Program-made: the position numbers and the translations under genes
DNA from: Oscillospiraceae bacterium
GTDB lineage: Bacteria; Bacillota; Clostridia; Oscillospirales; Oscillospiraceae
Direction of reading: 5' to 3'
Assembly (NCBI GenBank): GCA_017935145.1
Contig: JAGBIE010000012.1
Span: forward strand, 62,001 to 126,000
DNA length: 64,000 nt
The notes under the pieces: generated by a model
The model's input: only the letters and a program-made list of their open reading frames with translations
The model's database searches: none
What the model was told of the DNA's origin: nothing
Shown: positions 50,824 to 60,428 of the stretch, in pieces
Position numbering within the stretch: position 1 is the first letter of the stretch
Layout: the number at the start of each line of letters is the position of its first letter

Positions 50824-50835
50824 AGTTTCGCGCAA
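50824..50835 (+). repeat. 12-bp direct repeat, right copy
   Basis: AGTTTCGCGCAA, identical to 49764-49775. Confidence 0.4.
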
Positions 50836-50995
50836 GGACAGTATTCCGCACGTATTGCTGGAAACGCTAAAAAACGCATAAATCTTGCAATGCATACTAA
50901 TTCATATGGAACAAAATTTATCACCAATATCACTAACTTTTTGAACACCAGTATTATCTTACAGCGAAACCCAAAATCAAAGATGAACATATATC

Positions 50996-51048
50996 CGAGC
51001 AAATAAAAACGCCCACGGTTTAAACCGGTGGGCGTTTTTATTTGCTCG
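50996..51048. terminator. Long inverted repeat acting as bidirectional terminator
   Basis: The arms start CGAGCAAATAAAAACGCCCA and end in its reverse complement, with centre GGTTTAAACC, giving about 26 paired bases with almost no mismatch. GC core plus A/T runs fit a terminator for the minus-strand island. The extra-long outer arms are unusual. Confidence 0.75.
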
Positions 51049-51063
51049 TTTTGGGCACTAACA

Positions 51064-52284
51064 TTAGTTGAGGTTCTCCTCTTCAAAATGAACGATTCCC
51101 ATTTCGTTAAAACGCGAGAAAAATAGTTCATCAATGAAAGAGTTGGCAGTATACTCCACTCCCCACAACTCAAGTTGACGTTTATCAATGGTATAAAGTC
51201 CAGTCTTTGGAATGCGATCATCTGTTACAACAGTTTTAGTCCCAAAAACCTTTCGATGTGAACGAAGTGCCTCCAGCATTTTTCTGTTATCTTCTTTCCA
51301 GTCCGGATGCAATTCTATGACAGATTCATCGTAAAAGAGGACTGGTTTGAACTGCTGCCGAACGGTGAGTGATTCGTATTTTTTCGCATATGCAATTTTA
51401 TGAGGAAACAAGTCACCCATTATCTTGGTATAGATATCTTTGTATAACCTTAGTATTGTTACTGGAAACATCATGTTTACACTTGAATCGTCTTGATCAT
51501 TATTGATCAGCAGAATTCTCATTCTTGCGCTTCCATCGGCCATTATCTCAAGAAAATTATTTGTATGTGCTGGCAAATGTCCTTTTTGCGTTGATAATCC
51601 TCCAGGAGTGAAGAAAATAGAATTGCCGATGTTCGACAGGCTGAACGACGGCAACAGATTCGCCATCTTTTGAGCTATCGCTTTCAAATCTGCACGATTA
51701 AAAGTGTCAAAGGCAACTTGAGCATCAGAAGGCACTAGACAAAAGCCCGTATCAATATACCCGTATATATTGTTTGTGTTTTCGTGTATTCGCGGTATTG
51801 ATATTTTATTTTCCATTTTTGCCAGAAGCTGTTCTTTTTTATTATAGATTTGCGAAAGTTTTGAGGAGTCTTTGATTGTAAAGGAACCCGAGGAAAGTCT
51901 CTCATAAATTTTTCCACTACTGGTTATGTAAGGAGGTTCAGCGCCTTCATTAATTCTTATGACATATATGACATTTGGCCCAATAGTAAACTTTTTTACA
52001 TCAAAAGAAGGTGTTGGGGTTATTGAATCATGAATGGTGGTGTGAATTCTTTGCTCGTTCCAAGCGGTGCAACCTTCAATCTGCTTGTCATCAGAAATTC
52101 CGAGGAAAATATATCCTCCAAATGTGTTTGCAAAAGCAGACACTTCTTCTGTGATTTTCTTGTTGGAAACCCTGTCGTCTTTGAACTCAAAGTAGAAAGA
52201 TTCATCAAAATCTTGCTCAGATATCACATTCTGAATATCTGAAGCCACCAGCTTTGTCCACTCTTTACCGTTAATATTTACCAT
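51064..52284 (-). CDS. AlbA_2-domain (Schlafen-like) ATP/nucleic-acid-binding protein
   Basis: A 406-residue protein whose first roughly 130 residues are an AlbA_2 domain: FYFEFKDDRVSNKKITEEVSAFANTFGGYIFLGISDD is the hallmark Glu-Phe-Lys plus FANT-x-GG signature. The rest (to residue 406) is not recognised. AlbA_2/Schlafen-like proteins are linked to nucleic-acid binding and, in some cases, defence nucleases. It follows the KAP gene by 59 bases and is the last gene of the minus-strand island. The start at 52284 has AGAGGTGAT ahead. Confidence 0.8.
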   Translation of the reverse strand: MVNINGKEWTKLVASDIQNVISEQDFDESFYFEFKDDRVSNKKITEEVSAFANTFGGYIFLGISDDKQIEGCTAWNEQRIHTTIHDSITPTPSFDVKKFTIGPNVIYVIRINEGAEPPYITSSGKIYERLSSGSFTIKDSSKLSQIYNKKEQLLAKMENKISIPRIHENTNNIYGYIDTGFCLVPSDAQVAFDTFNRADLKAIAQKMANLLPSFSLSNIGNSIFFTPGGLSTQKGHLPAHTNNFLEIMADGSARMRILLINNDQDDSSVNMMFPVTILRLYKDIYTKIMGDLFPHKIAYAKKYESLTVRQQFKPVLFYDESVIELHPDWKEDNRKMLEALRSHRKVFGTKTVVTDDRIPKTGLYTIDKRQLELWGVEYTANSFIDELFFSRFNEMGIVHFEEENLN

Positions 52285-52343
52285 TCTATCACCTCTATTC
52301 AAAGCCTGAACTCTCCGTACATCATCAATATTTTGGGGATGTT

Positions 52344-54143
52344 CTATTTTAATCTTTGTAGAATATCAGTCAGATTTTCCACAAACCACTCGTATTGTAG
52401 TTTTTGTATCTTATCCGACTGAGATTCAGAATCCCTCTTAATGGACTCTAACAATTCCTCTATCGATGAATAGTCGTCAGTAATAAACTGCTTTATATTT
52501 ACTGTGCGGTAAACCGACAGGAATGCAGCTCGAATGTCATTCTTTTGTGCAGGAGTGCTGTCGGCAAACATCTGGGCAAGTTTCTGTATATCAAGGTTTC
52601 TTGCAAAACGGCCACGCATATGAAATAATCCATCGTTTTGGCTAACGTAGGAATAAAACATTGCTGCCTGTTCAGGCAAATAATTGAAATTGGGAACTCC
52701 CTCTGTATCCTTTTTGAGCGCAAGTCCCATTTGTTTGCGAAGGTCCTCGTATTCTGCACGAGCGGAATCACTACATTCATCGAGAGCAATACGGAAAAGA
52801 TACTCCAATTGGAGTTCCTTTCCTCGACCCTCTAAATTACTAATTAGGCTCTTTTTTGCAGCGTCGATGTCACATCCTAAAATGTCTTTCACAACTATCA
52901 AGTATACTGCGATAGCGCCATAGTCATAGAACGAAATATCCTCTGGGTTTTTCAATCTCTCAGTAATCGCTTGAACTGCGGCAATCACATCTTTTTCATA
53001 GTGCTCATAATAGTCGAAGAGAGTTCTCAAATCGGGATCATTATTGGTTTTGTACTTATCGTACAACCGTTTTTGGGTCAAAGCCGCAGAGGCAACAGGA
53101 ATTTTAGAGACATCCAGCTTCTGCCACATAATGTACTCGTAGCAGAACTTAAAGAGCGGTGTATTTTCACACCCCAAATTGACAGAATATGTTTCACCAC
53201 CATCCCAACGCATTGTTTTTCCAGATTTCAAACGAAGCGAAAAGAAAACAATGCCATAAAAGATGCTCTGGATGAAGTCATCATCATATGAGCCTGCAAT
53301 TTGTTCGAAAATATCTGCAGTTTTCTGGCAGGCAAAAATGAAAGAACGTAGATTATTACTTTTGCAGATTTCGAGAATCTGACAAATATCTTTAATACAG
53401 CCTTCATCGGCAAAGGTTGTTAAGAGCGGATTCTCATACGACATAATAATTTGTTGAATCGCCGTATTAAGGTCCCCTTCAAATTGCAAAGTATCTCCTA
53501 CTGTCTTTTCTTTAACAGCCAGATACTCTTTTGTTTTATCTGTATAAACTCTTTCTTGCGGAGAAGCAAGTGAACCAAATAGACCGGTTGTTTTTTTCTG
53601 ATCAGGAGAATCTGGCTTAATTGGCTCATATTTAATGATTTCGTTTTCATTGGCAACCAAAAGCAACTTGACGCCGTCCTGTTCGACTAAATTGTTGACG
53701 TAACCTAACAACTCTAATATGCCAATTTGACTGCGCTCAATGTCCTCCAAAATAATCAGTTTTCCCGATAAATCAATCGATTCGTATATCTGCTGCATAT
53801 CTTCCTCAGATACGCTTAAATCAATCCCGAAAAAGCTTGTAATACCCTTGACGACTGTTTTGCCCACCATCTTTCCAGTAGCCACAGCTTCACCTTTGTA
53901 CTGAAGCGCCTTAGCCCTCAATTCAAGGTATATACTCTTGCTGATTTCATTAACAGTTTTTAATCCGTACAGAGAAACGGTTACACAATGGACTGTGTTT
54001 TCCTTTTGTAGTTCAGGAATAAGTTCGTGTTGAATATAATGACTTTTTCCCGTACCCCAATCTCCAGAGAGCATAATGGCGCTCTTGGTTTTATCTTTTT
54101 CAATGTAATGTTTTATATAACGTGTTATTTCAGCGTTTTTCAC
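52344..54143 (-). CDS. KAP-type P-loop NTPase
   Basis: A 599-residue protein. Walker A is SGDWGTGKSHYIQ (about residues 24-36), Walker B is LIILEDIERSQ with an acidic pair, as in KAP/STAND-like NTPases. The rest is mostly alpha-helical, with no clear membrane helix, unlike many KAP proteins that carry an inserted hairpin. KAP NTPases are common in anti-phage and toxin-like loci. The GTG at 54143 follows GGAGGAGATC; the longer ORF start at 54197 has no site. It lies 128 bases after res and may form a functional pair with the AlbA_2 gene. Confidence 0.78.
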   Translation of the reverse strand: MKNAEITRYIKHYIEKDKTKSAIMLSGDWGTGKSHYIQHELIPELQKENTVHCVTVSLYGLKTVNEISKSIYLELRAKALQYKGEAVATGKMVGKTVVKGITSFFGIDLSVSEEDMQQIYESIDLSGKLIILEDIERSQIGILELLGYVNNLVEQDGVKLLLVANENEIIKYEPIKPDSPDQKKTTGLFGSLASPQERVYTDKTKEYLAVKEKTVGDTLQFEGDLNTAIQQIIMSYENPLLTTFADEGCIKDICQILEICKSNNLRSFIFACQKTADIFEQIAGSYDDDFIQSIFYGIVFFSLRLKSGKTMRWDGGETYSVNLGCENTPLFKFCYEYIMWQKLDVSKIPVASAALTQKRLYDKYKTNNDPDLRTLFDYYEHYEKDVIAAVQAITERLKNPEDISFYDYGAIAVYLIVVKDILGCDIDAAKKSLISNLEGRGKELQLEYLFRIALDECSDSARAEYEDLRKQMGLALKKDTEGVPNFNYLPEQAAMFYSYVSQNDGLFHMRGRFARNLDIQKLAQMFADSTPAQKNDIRAAFLSVYRTVNIKQFITDDYSSIEELLESIKRDSESQSDKIQKLQYEWFVENLTDILQRLK

Positions 54144-54271
54144 TGCGATCTCCTCCGTGATTAAATAACGCTTGCAATAGGCGCTATTTACTGCCAATTT
54201 CGCTTTTAAACCTTACTCTTCATATAGAGAGTTTTCTTGTCCCTAAAGGCTTTTAGTACCAAATGCAACAT

Positions 54272-57200
54272 CTACAGTTTATTCATAATAGTCAGCAAAC
54301 TCTGGTAGCTATCCACGTCGTGATACTTTACATTGCTGGTAGAGATCTCATTAAAGAGTTTCTTTGCGCATGCAATTTTCGCTTGCTCAATAGGACGCAA
54401 GTTCAGACTATCCATAGTACCTTTGGTTTCTGCGACGAAATAAATGTGCTTCACCGTGCCTTCATTAAAAGCAATTGCCCAGTCCGGAGAATAGTTGCCA
54501 ACAGGTGTGGGAATGTGAAAGCCTTTAGGCAGTTTCGCATAAACACAAACTTCATCGGCAGTATCCAGATCCTCTGCAAATCGTCTCTCGATGCTCTTCT
54601 CTGCAGAACCATCAGTAAAAACATAATCCTGAATCGCTTTGTTAGCACGGAATGCTTTATCTACACTTTGGCCGCTCTTTTCTGCGGTGAAAATTGCGCT
54701 ATCATAAGTGCCGCTAGTCTCATCGTAGGAAATGTGATCCACAATCATGGTTGCCTTCTGCTCATTGATCAGCTTCACAACTTTGGAAATAAACTCTTCT
54801 GGATTGTTTTTGAATGCGTGAATTTTATCCACACGCAAGCCAGAGAGAATCTTAGCAACTGTGCGACGAGTAAGAACAGTCCCCTCTGCAATCTTTCCAA
54901 TCAAATCGTACTTTACCCTACTGGATTCTGCATGTTGCAGGGTTTGCGTGCGCGTTTTAGCTGTTTTAAATGAATCTCCGCGCTCCACTTCGTGCTGATT
55001 CATTTGTGCTTTCTGCTGGCCAACAGAGGTAGTGTACTGCAGCTGCGAGACAACCAACTTGTCATCAATGTGCTTGATAGCCTTTTGAATCAACTCGTCG
55101 CTATCGAATTCGACCGTGTAGGCATACTTGTGATTGATGTAGTTCCAAAGCGTCTGGAATTCCTTTTTGTAGAAATTATCATTCAGAGGATTGTCCGTCA
55201 CTTTGGTTTCATGGCCGTTGGAGATCATCTCCTTCAGAATGCTTTCATCAAACACGGCTTGTACCAATTTGTGAATTCCCTCGCCCATCGGCGCAATGTC
55301 CAAAGGCATTGGCGCAAGCGTATTTGCAGCCAAGTCATTGCGATACTTGTCCGTTACCTTTCGGTCCATATCCACATAGCCATTAGCGATCAGATAGAAT
55401 TCGATGGCATTAGCGACTTTGGCATCAATCATTGTCTGCACACCGTCTACCTGAACGAACTTGCCAGTGAAGTATTCGCTTGTGGCAGCCAGAGGTCGAT
55501 CGTAAAGCATTGTCTTAATGTCAGACTGCAGATTGGAAACAAAGTTCTTGTAACTTTCACTGGCGATGACAGTCAGCACATTGATATCATGGACGGTTTC
55601 GCCGCAGGTTTCAGCATCCATACGGTTGCCTTCCTGATTCACGCACAAACGAAGACCACGTCCGACTTCCTGCCGTTTTGCGGTTTGACTATCGGAATGT
55701 TTCAATGTGCAAATCTGGAAGACGTTCGGATTGTCCCAGCCTTCCCGCAATGCAGAGTGAGAGAAGATAAACCGTGTGGGCTCGTCAAAACTCAGCAAGC
55801 GTTCCTTGTTTTTCAGAATCAGGTCATAGGCAGAAATATCCTTATCATCAAAGCCCTCTCTGTTGGCACTGCTATTTACGGCACGACCAGTCTTCTTATC
55901 GATACTGAAATAACCCTTATGAATAGCAGAAATATCATCAGCAGTAGAGCGCAAATACTTCTGATATGCAGAATCGTACATGGTCAGATTCTCATTCAAA
56001 ATCGCCGCGTATTCTTCCTCGAACATCTTGCCGTATTCGCCCAAGACCTCATCGCCATTATCATCGTACTGGCGATACTTGGAAACCTCATCAATGAAAA
56101 ACAGAGACAAAGTTTTGATGCCTTGGTTGTAAAGTTTCTCTTCCTTCTCAAAGTGAGACAGAATTGTCTCACGAATCTGGATTCGGCGCATGTCCTTTTC
56201 AGAAATATCGCGCACTACATCGCCAGTATGAATGAATTCACCATTGGTAAAAGTGACACAACTGCGGATAGGATCAATTTCAGAAATAACAAATCCTCTA
56301 TACTGCTCCATCTCCTGCGACACATAGAACAGATTATCACCCACGCCCAAAACACGAGTTTCGCGGTTGATGCTCTTGTTGTACCCAATTTCCAGCTCGA
56401 TTTTGGCCATAGGAGGCTTCTTGCTGGACAGAACAATCTGTTCTAAATAGAGATACTTGTCCGTGCCACGGAAGTTCTTAACCTCAAAGCCCTTAACTTC
56501 AATCTTTTTAACCAGCCGCTTGTTGAACGCATCCAGTGCGTCCAAAACATACACAAGGTTGTGCTGCTTGGCGTGGGTTGCAGAGTAGTTTAGGGTGAAC
56601 AAAGGATTAAAGTTCTTCAGTGCCTTCTGCGTCACATCGCCACCCATCTTCTGGGGCTCGTCCAGAATGATGATAGGACGGTTTGCCTTGATGACATCGA
56701 TAGGGCGGCGAGATCCGAATTCATCGCGCTTGGAATAGATAATTCTTGCTTCCTTGCTCTTGCCATCTTCTTTCAGAGAGGATGCAAAGGCCTGCGTGTT
56801 GATAATCATCACATTGATGCCAGAACTGGAGGAGAAATTGTCCAACTGATTCAAATTGGAGCTGTTGTAGATGAAGAACCGCGCCTTCTTGCCGTAGTGC
56901 TCCATAAAATGGTCAGCGGTGATTTCAAAGGACTTTTTAACACCCTCACGGATAGCAATACTGGGGACCACAACAATAAACTTGCTCCAGCCGTAACGTT
57001 TGTTCAGCTCGAACATCGTCTTTATGTACACGTAGGTCTTGCCAGTACCCGTTTCCATCTCAATGTCCAGAGAGCATCTACCCAAATCCTTCACAAGACT
57101 TGTGGACATTTTGATGTTGTTGTCATTTTGCAGCTGCTGGATGTTTTTCAAAAGTTGTTCGTCAGTCAGTTCGACCAACTCATTCTTGTAGCCAGTATCA

Positions 57201-57385
57201 TCGTCAAGATCAATGGCTTCTCCGAATTCATCGGCCATAATCATACCCATCTGTTGATTGGCTTTTCTCTTGCCAAGATCACGGATGTAGCTAATTTTAT
57301 CATAATGACCCTGGCCGTTGAACACACGCGCAACCGCTTCCACCGCATCGGTCTGATATTGTTGTATTTTAAAATTAAATTTCAT
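54272..57385 (-). CDS. res: Type III restriction enzyme, Res subunit
   Basis: A 1037-residue helicase-nuclease. SF2 motifs appear in order: ETGTGKTYVY (Walker A, about residue 110), ILDEPQKMGG (Walker B, DEPQ), LNYSATHAK, then REGWDNPNVFQICTL and RQEVGRGLRL (motifs V-VI). The C-terminal PD-(D/E)xK nuclease is visible as PDWAIAFN and VAETKG near residues 967-990. With Mod it cuts DNA after meeting two unmodified sites. All key residues are present, so it is probably active. It overlaps the HEPN-like gene by four bases. Confidence 0.93.
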   Translation of the reverse strand: MKFNFKIQQYQTDAVEAVARVFNGQGHYDKISYIRDLGKRKANQQMGMIMADEFGEAIDLDDDTGYKNELVELTDEQLLKNIQQLQNDNNIKMSTSLVKDLGRCSLDIEMETGTGKTYVYIKTMFELNKRYGWSKFIVVVPSIAIREGVKKSFEITADHFMEHYGKKARFFIYNSSNLNQLDNFSSSSGINVMIINTQAFASSLKEDGKSKEARIIYSKRDEFGSRRPIDVIKANRPIIILDEPQKMGGDVTQKALKNFNPLFTLNYSATHAKQHNLVYVLDALDAFNKRLVKKIEVKGFEVKNFRGTDKYLYLEQIVLSSKKPPMAKIELEIGYNKSINRETRVLGVGDNLFYVSQEMEQYRGFVISEIDPIRSCVTFTNGEFIHTGDVVRDISEKDMRRIQIRETILSHFEKEEKLYNQGIKTLSLFFIDEVSKYRQYDDNGDEVLGEYGKMFEEEYAAILNENLTMYDSAYQKYLRSTADDISAIHKGYFSIDKKTGRAVNSSANREGFDDKDISAYDLILKNKERLLSFDEPTRFIFSHSALREGWDNPNVFQICTLKHSDSQTAKRQEVGRGLRLCVNQEGNRMDAETCGETVHDINVLTVIASESYKNFVSNLQSDIKTMLYDRPLAATSEYFTGKFVQVDGVQTMIDAKVANAIEFYLIANGYVDMDRKVTDKYRNDLAANTLAPMPLDIAPMGEGIHKLVQAVFDESILKEMISNGHETKVTDNPLNDNFYKKEFQTLWNYINHKYAYTVEFDSDELIQKAIKHIDDKLVVSQLQYTTSVGQQKAQMNQHEVERGDSFKTAKTRTQTLQHAESSRVKYDLIGKIAEGTVLTRRTVAKILSGLRVDKIHAFKNNPEEFISKVVKLINEQKATMIVDHISYDETSGTYDSAIFTAEKSGQSVDKAFRANKAIQDYVFTDGSAEKSIERRFAEDLDTADEVCVYAKLPKGFHIPTPVGNYSPDWAIAFNEGTVKHIYFVAETKGTMDSLNLRPIEQAKIACAKKLFNEISTSNVKYHDVDSYQSLLTIMNKL

Positions 57386-58095
57386 GATTTAACCACCGTG
57401 TTTTTTATGCGCAATTCACGCAAAATCTTGTTTCTAATATCCTTGCCGTTTTTGTCGAGGATTTCTGCACCATGGCAAAATAGTCGCTCAATAGCATCAG
57501 CTCCTGAATCGTGGGCATCAAAAAACAATGCAATATCCCGAATTGTGAGCAATGCATTCTTTGCAGAATCAAGTAGTTCTCGGTACGGGACTGGATCAAT
57601 ACCTGCTTCTTCCAGTCTAGATAAATCTTCATCCGATAATTCTGGAATATCTTCTAACGCTTTATACCCAGCAATGCTTTTGCTCTTGCTGTGCGTATAT
57701 TGATTTCTTTCGCGGATAAGGCGTTTCAGGCGAGAATAGTACGACTGGCTTTTGTTGACTTCTATTGAAAGAACGAACTTTCCAACAAGAGCAAACTTCC
57801 CCTCGATTGATAATTTGTCAAAGTAGCCATAAAACTCATCATCCCCAAGGCAGGCTGCTGCATAATCATTGAGATATGCTTCAATGCACATTGTCGAAAA
57901 AATGATGGTTGATATTGAATGTTCGATAAATACATCAAAACTCAGGTCTTCTTCAAACCCATCTGCACTAAAATCCAATTCACCAAACCGTTCTTTGGCT
58001 CGAACATAATTCCTCAGCGCAATATCGGAATAAAAAATGGGGTTGTAATTCTGCCGTCCCCCCATTGGATATATGCGTTTCTTCTCTCCAACCAC
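57382..58095 (-). CDS. HEPN-like protein inside the type III R-M operon
   Basis: A 237-residue mostly helical soluble protein. RLIRERNQYTHSKSKS (about residues 130-145) has the RNxxxH (Rx4H) pattern of HEPN nucleases or their antitoxin-like relatives, and FSTMCIEAYLNDYAA earlier fits the first HEPN helix. HEPN proteins often cleave RNA in phage defence. It sits between mod and res with a one-base gap to mod and a four-base overlap with res, so it must be made together with them. The GTG start at 58095 follows AAGGAAGG. Function unproven. Confidence 0.65.
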   Translation of the reverse strand: MVGEKKRIYPMGGRQNYNPIFYSDIALRNYVRAKERFGELDFSADGFEEDLSFDVFIEHSISTIIFSTMCIEAYLNDYAAACLGDDEFYGYFDKLSIEGKFALVGKFVLSIEVNKSQSYYSRLKRLIRERNQYTHSKSKSIAGYKALEDIPELSDEDLSRLEEAGIDPVPYRELLDSAKNALLTIRDIALFFDAHDSGADAIERLFCHGAEILDKNGKDIRNKILRELRIKNTVVKS

Positions 58096-58096
58096 C

Positions 58097-58560
58097 TTAC
58101 AGCACCTTCCTTACGGTGTCGGGGCTATAAGTGGCGAAAATTTGGTCGAAGTTGGTGGCGACGGAGTCAGAAGCCATGGAGCTATCGCGCATGACGAAGT
58201 AGTAGGGCTTCTGCTTGGCAATGGCCGTGATGGTTTCTTCGGAAACATTTTCATCAAAGCAGGCCATCAGGAAGCCGTCAGCAACATTGAACACCTTCTT
58301 ATCACCGATAGCGCTTTCCTCAATCTTACTGGAGAGTAGTACGCCCAGATCCAACATCACCTGGAACAGCAGATCTTCAGGAGTGCGGTCCTCCTTGATG
58401 TTGTCGGCCAGAGTATCAAACATGGACATTTCATAATCGGCAGGGCTGTAATAAACATCCTTCATATTGGTGCTATCCAGTTTCAATACACGGAAACCAG
58501 TATCAAGGTCAGAAGTAGTCATAGGACTTTCTTTTTTGATTTTAGCACCTGCACGGCGAA
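58097..58560 (-). repeat. Direct repeat: shared 3' end of the two mod genes, copy 1
   Basis: This end of mod 1 matches 59965-60428 in mod 2 nearly base for base over long runs; most differences are in third codon positions. By eye identity is near 90 percent. Confidence 0.7.
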
Positions 58561-59962
58561 TGCGCTCCTTACCAATTTCGCAGATGTTCTTGTATCCAGC
58601 TTTGTAAGCATCGGACTTTTCATCGGTTTCTTCTGGCAATTGCACCATAATAAACTTACGATTACCGCCATCTTCATTGTTTAGCTGAATTACCGCATGA
58701 GCAGTCGTTGCAGAGCCAGAGAAGAAATCGAGAACATAGTCATTTTTGTCTGTACAGATTTTTAGGATATGGGAGAGAAGCTTGGAGGGTTTGGGATGAG
58801 TAAACAGTTTAGCATGACCAAAAAGGTCTGCAAGTTCTTTAGTAGCGTCCTCATTCATACCTTTTCCTTCCCACCAAGAGTCTGCTCTGATTTTCGAAAA
58901 ATGACGATTTGTTGCGAAAACACGCTGGACAGGTCTACCGTCTCCAGACTTTCCGAAGATAATCCGACCATCAGCTATACGCTTCTGTACCTCTGATTCA
59001 TTAAACACCCAGTATCTGCCCTTGGGCGGATAATGCACATCACCATTCTTAGGGTTCGTTATAGGGAAATAGGGTCCTTTGTGATTCGCAGACAAGTCTG
59101 TTGTTGTCCACGGACCGCGGGGGTCGTTATCGGGATTTGAAAAAGTCTTTTCAAGGAATTCCTTGGTGATAGGATATCCCATATCAACAATCGCATTGAT
59201 GTCTTTGGCATAGCAAAGGATATAGTCGTGCACTGGGGGAAGGAAGCCCATGTTGTTTCCGTTGGTTTTCTTCTTCCAAAGAAGGACGCCAACGCGATTT
59301 TGCACGCCAAATACTTCGTCGCAAGCCTTCTTGAGATTGTCGTATTCGTTATCGTCAATGCTAATAAAGATAACGCCGTCATTGGAAAGAAGGTCTTTTG
59401 ACAGTTTTAGACGGGGATATATCATATTCAGCCAGTCTGTGTGGAAACGGCCATTACTTTCGGTGTTCTGCACCAACCGGTTGCCTTCTTCATCAAACTG
59501 CCCACTATTGGCAAGGTATGTATCGCTACCTTCCACAAAGCTGTCATTATACACGAAATCGTTGCCGGTATTATACGGAGGATCAATGAAAATCACTTTG
59601 ATCTTGCCCAAGTATGTCTCCTGTAGCAATTTCAAAACATCCAGATTATCGCCTTCAATATACAGATTCTCTGTAGCGTCAAAATCAATGCTTTCTTCTC
59701 GGCAAGGACGGAGGGTCTTTGCAATGGGCGCATTTGCCAGCAGGATAGACTTTTTCTTATCAGGCCAAGTAAATTGATAACGCTCCTCGTTGCCCTCCAC
59801 GACGATGCAAGAGATTTCCTGCATCAAAGCATCCTTGTCAATGGCACAAGCCACATTGCCATCGGCATCGATAGTTTCCGTAACCGCATTGGGAAATAAC
59901 TGAGCCAGCTTGGCAAAGTTTTCATTTGCCTTGTTGGGCGTATGCATTTTTAGTTTGTCCAT
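58097..59962 (-). CDS. mod: Type III DNA methyltransferase, Mod subunit (copy 1)
   Basis: A 621-residue adenine-N6 methyltransferase of the beta class. Motif IV, IDPPYNTGNDFVYND, is at about residues 126-140, and the SAM motif I, VLDFFSGSATTAHAV, comes after it near residue 420. The region between (about residues 235-400) holds the target recognition domain, which differs strongly from the second copy, while the N-terminus and last 150 residues are nearly identical. It modifies and specifies sites for Res. It starts two bases after mod copy 2 and abuts the HEPN-like gene. Confidence 0.93.
   Translation of the reverse strand: MDKLKMHTPNKANENFAKLAQLFPNAVTETIDADGNVACAIDKDALMQEISCIVVEGNEERYQFTWPDKKKSILLANAPIAKTLRPCREESIDFDATENLYIEGDNLDVLKLLQETYLGKIKVIFIDPPYNTGNDFVYNDSFVEGSDTYLANSGQFDEEGNRLVQNTESNGRFHTDWLNMIYPRLKLSKDLLSNDGVIFISIDDNEYDNLKKACDEVFGVQNRVGVLLWKKKTNGNNMGFLPPVHDYILCYAKDINAIVDMGYPITKEFLEKTFSNPDNDPRGPWTTTDLSANHKGPYFPITNPKNGDVHYPPKGRYWVFNESEVQKRIADGRIIFGKSGDGRPVQRVFATNRHFSKIRADSWWEGKGMNEDATKELADLFGHAKLFTHPKPSKLLSHILKICTDKNDYVLDFFSGSATTAHAVIQLNNEDGGNRKFIMVQLPEETDEKSDAYKAGYKNICEIGKERIRRAGAKIKKESPMTTSDLDTGFRVLKLDSTNMKDVYYSPADYEMSMFDTLADNIKEDRTPEDLLFQVMLDLGVLLSSKIEESAIGDKKVFNVADGFLMACFDENVSEETITAIAKQKPYYFVMRDSSMASDSVATNFDQIFATYSPDTVRKVL
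59480..59830 (-). repeat. Direct repeat: shared 5' part of the two mod genes, copy 1
   Basis: Covers codons around the ERYQFTWPDKKKSILLANAP and DPPYNTGNDF segments of mod 1 and matches about 61360-61720 of mod 2 with lower identity (around 80 percent by eye) than the 3' repeat. Confidence 0.6.
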
Positions 59963-59964
59963 AA

Positions 59965-60428
59965 TTACAGAACCTTTCTTACGGTGTCGGGGCTATAGGT
60001 GGCGAAAATTTGGTCGAAGTTGGTGGCGACGGAATCGGAAGCCATAGAACTATCGCGCATGACGAAATAATAGGGCTTCTGCTTTGCGATGGCCGTGATG
60101 GTTTCTTCAGAAACATTTTCGTCGAAGCAGGCCATCAGGAAGCCGTCAGCAACATTGAATACCTTCTTACCACCAATAGTGCTTTCTTCGATCTTGCTGG
60201 AAAGAACAACGCCCAAATCCAGCATCACCTGGAACAGCAGATCCTCGGGAGTGCGGTCCTCCTTGATGTTGTCAGCCAGAGTATCGAACATGGACATTTC
60301 ATAGTCAGCAGGGTTGTAATAGACATCCTTCATATTGGTGCTGTCAAGTTTGAGAACACGAAAACCAGTATCAAGGTCAGCAGTGGTCATAGGACTTTCT
60401 TCTTTGATTTTAGCACCTGCACGACGAA
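59965..60428 (-). repeat. Direct repeat: shared 3' end of the two mod genes, copy 2
   Basis: The matching copy of 58097-58560, at the end of mod 2. Recombination between the copies could delete or swap the target recognition region. Confidence 0.7.

Larger units (their letters stand above)
50773..51063. other. AT-rich gap between fic and the minus-strand island
   Basis: No supported gene. It holds the second copy of the 12-bp repeat (50824-50835) and ends in a long inverted repeat. The only long open frame here is antisense run-on from the AlbA_2 gene. Confidence 0.4.

Noticed and set aside
50820..51221. Minus-strand frame of 133 codons between fic and the AlbA_2 gene
   Set aside because: It overlaps the end of the AlbA_2 gene in another frame, runs through the terminator and has no start signals.
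54992..56446. Plus-strand open frame of 484 codons
   Set aside because: Antisense to res, with no ribosome site or domain.
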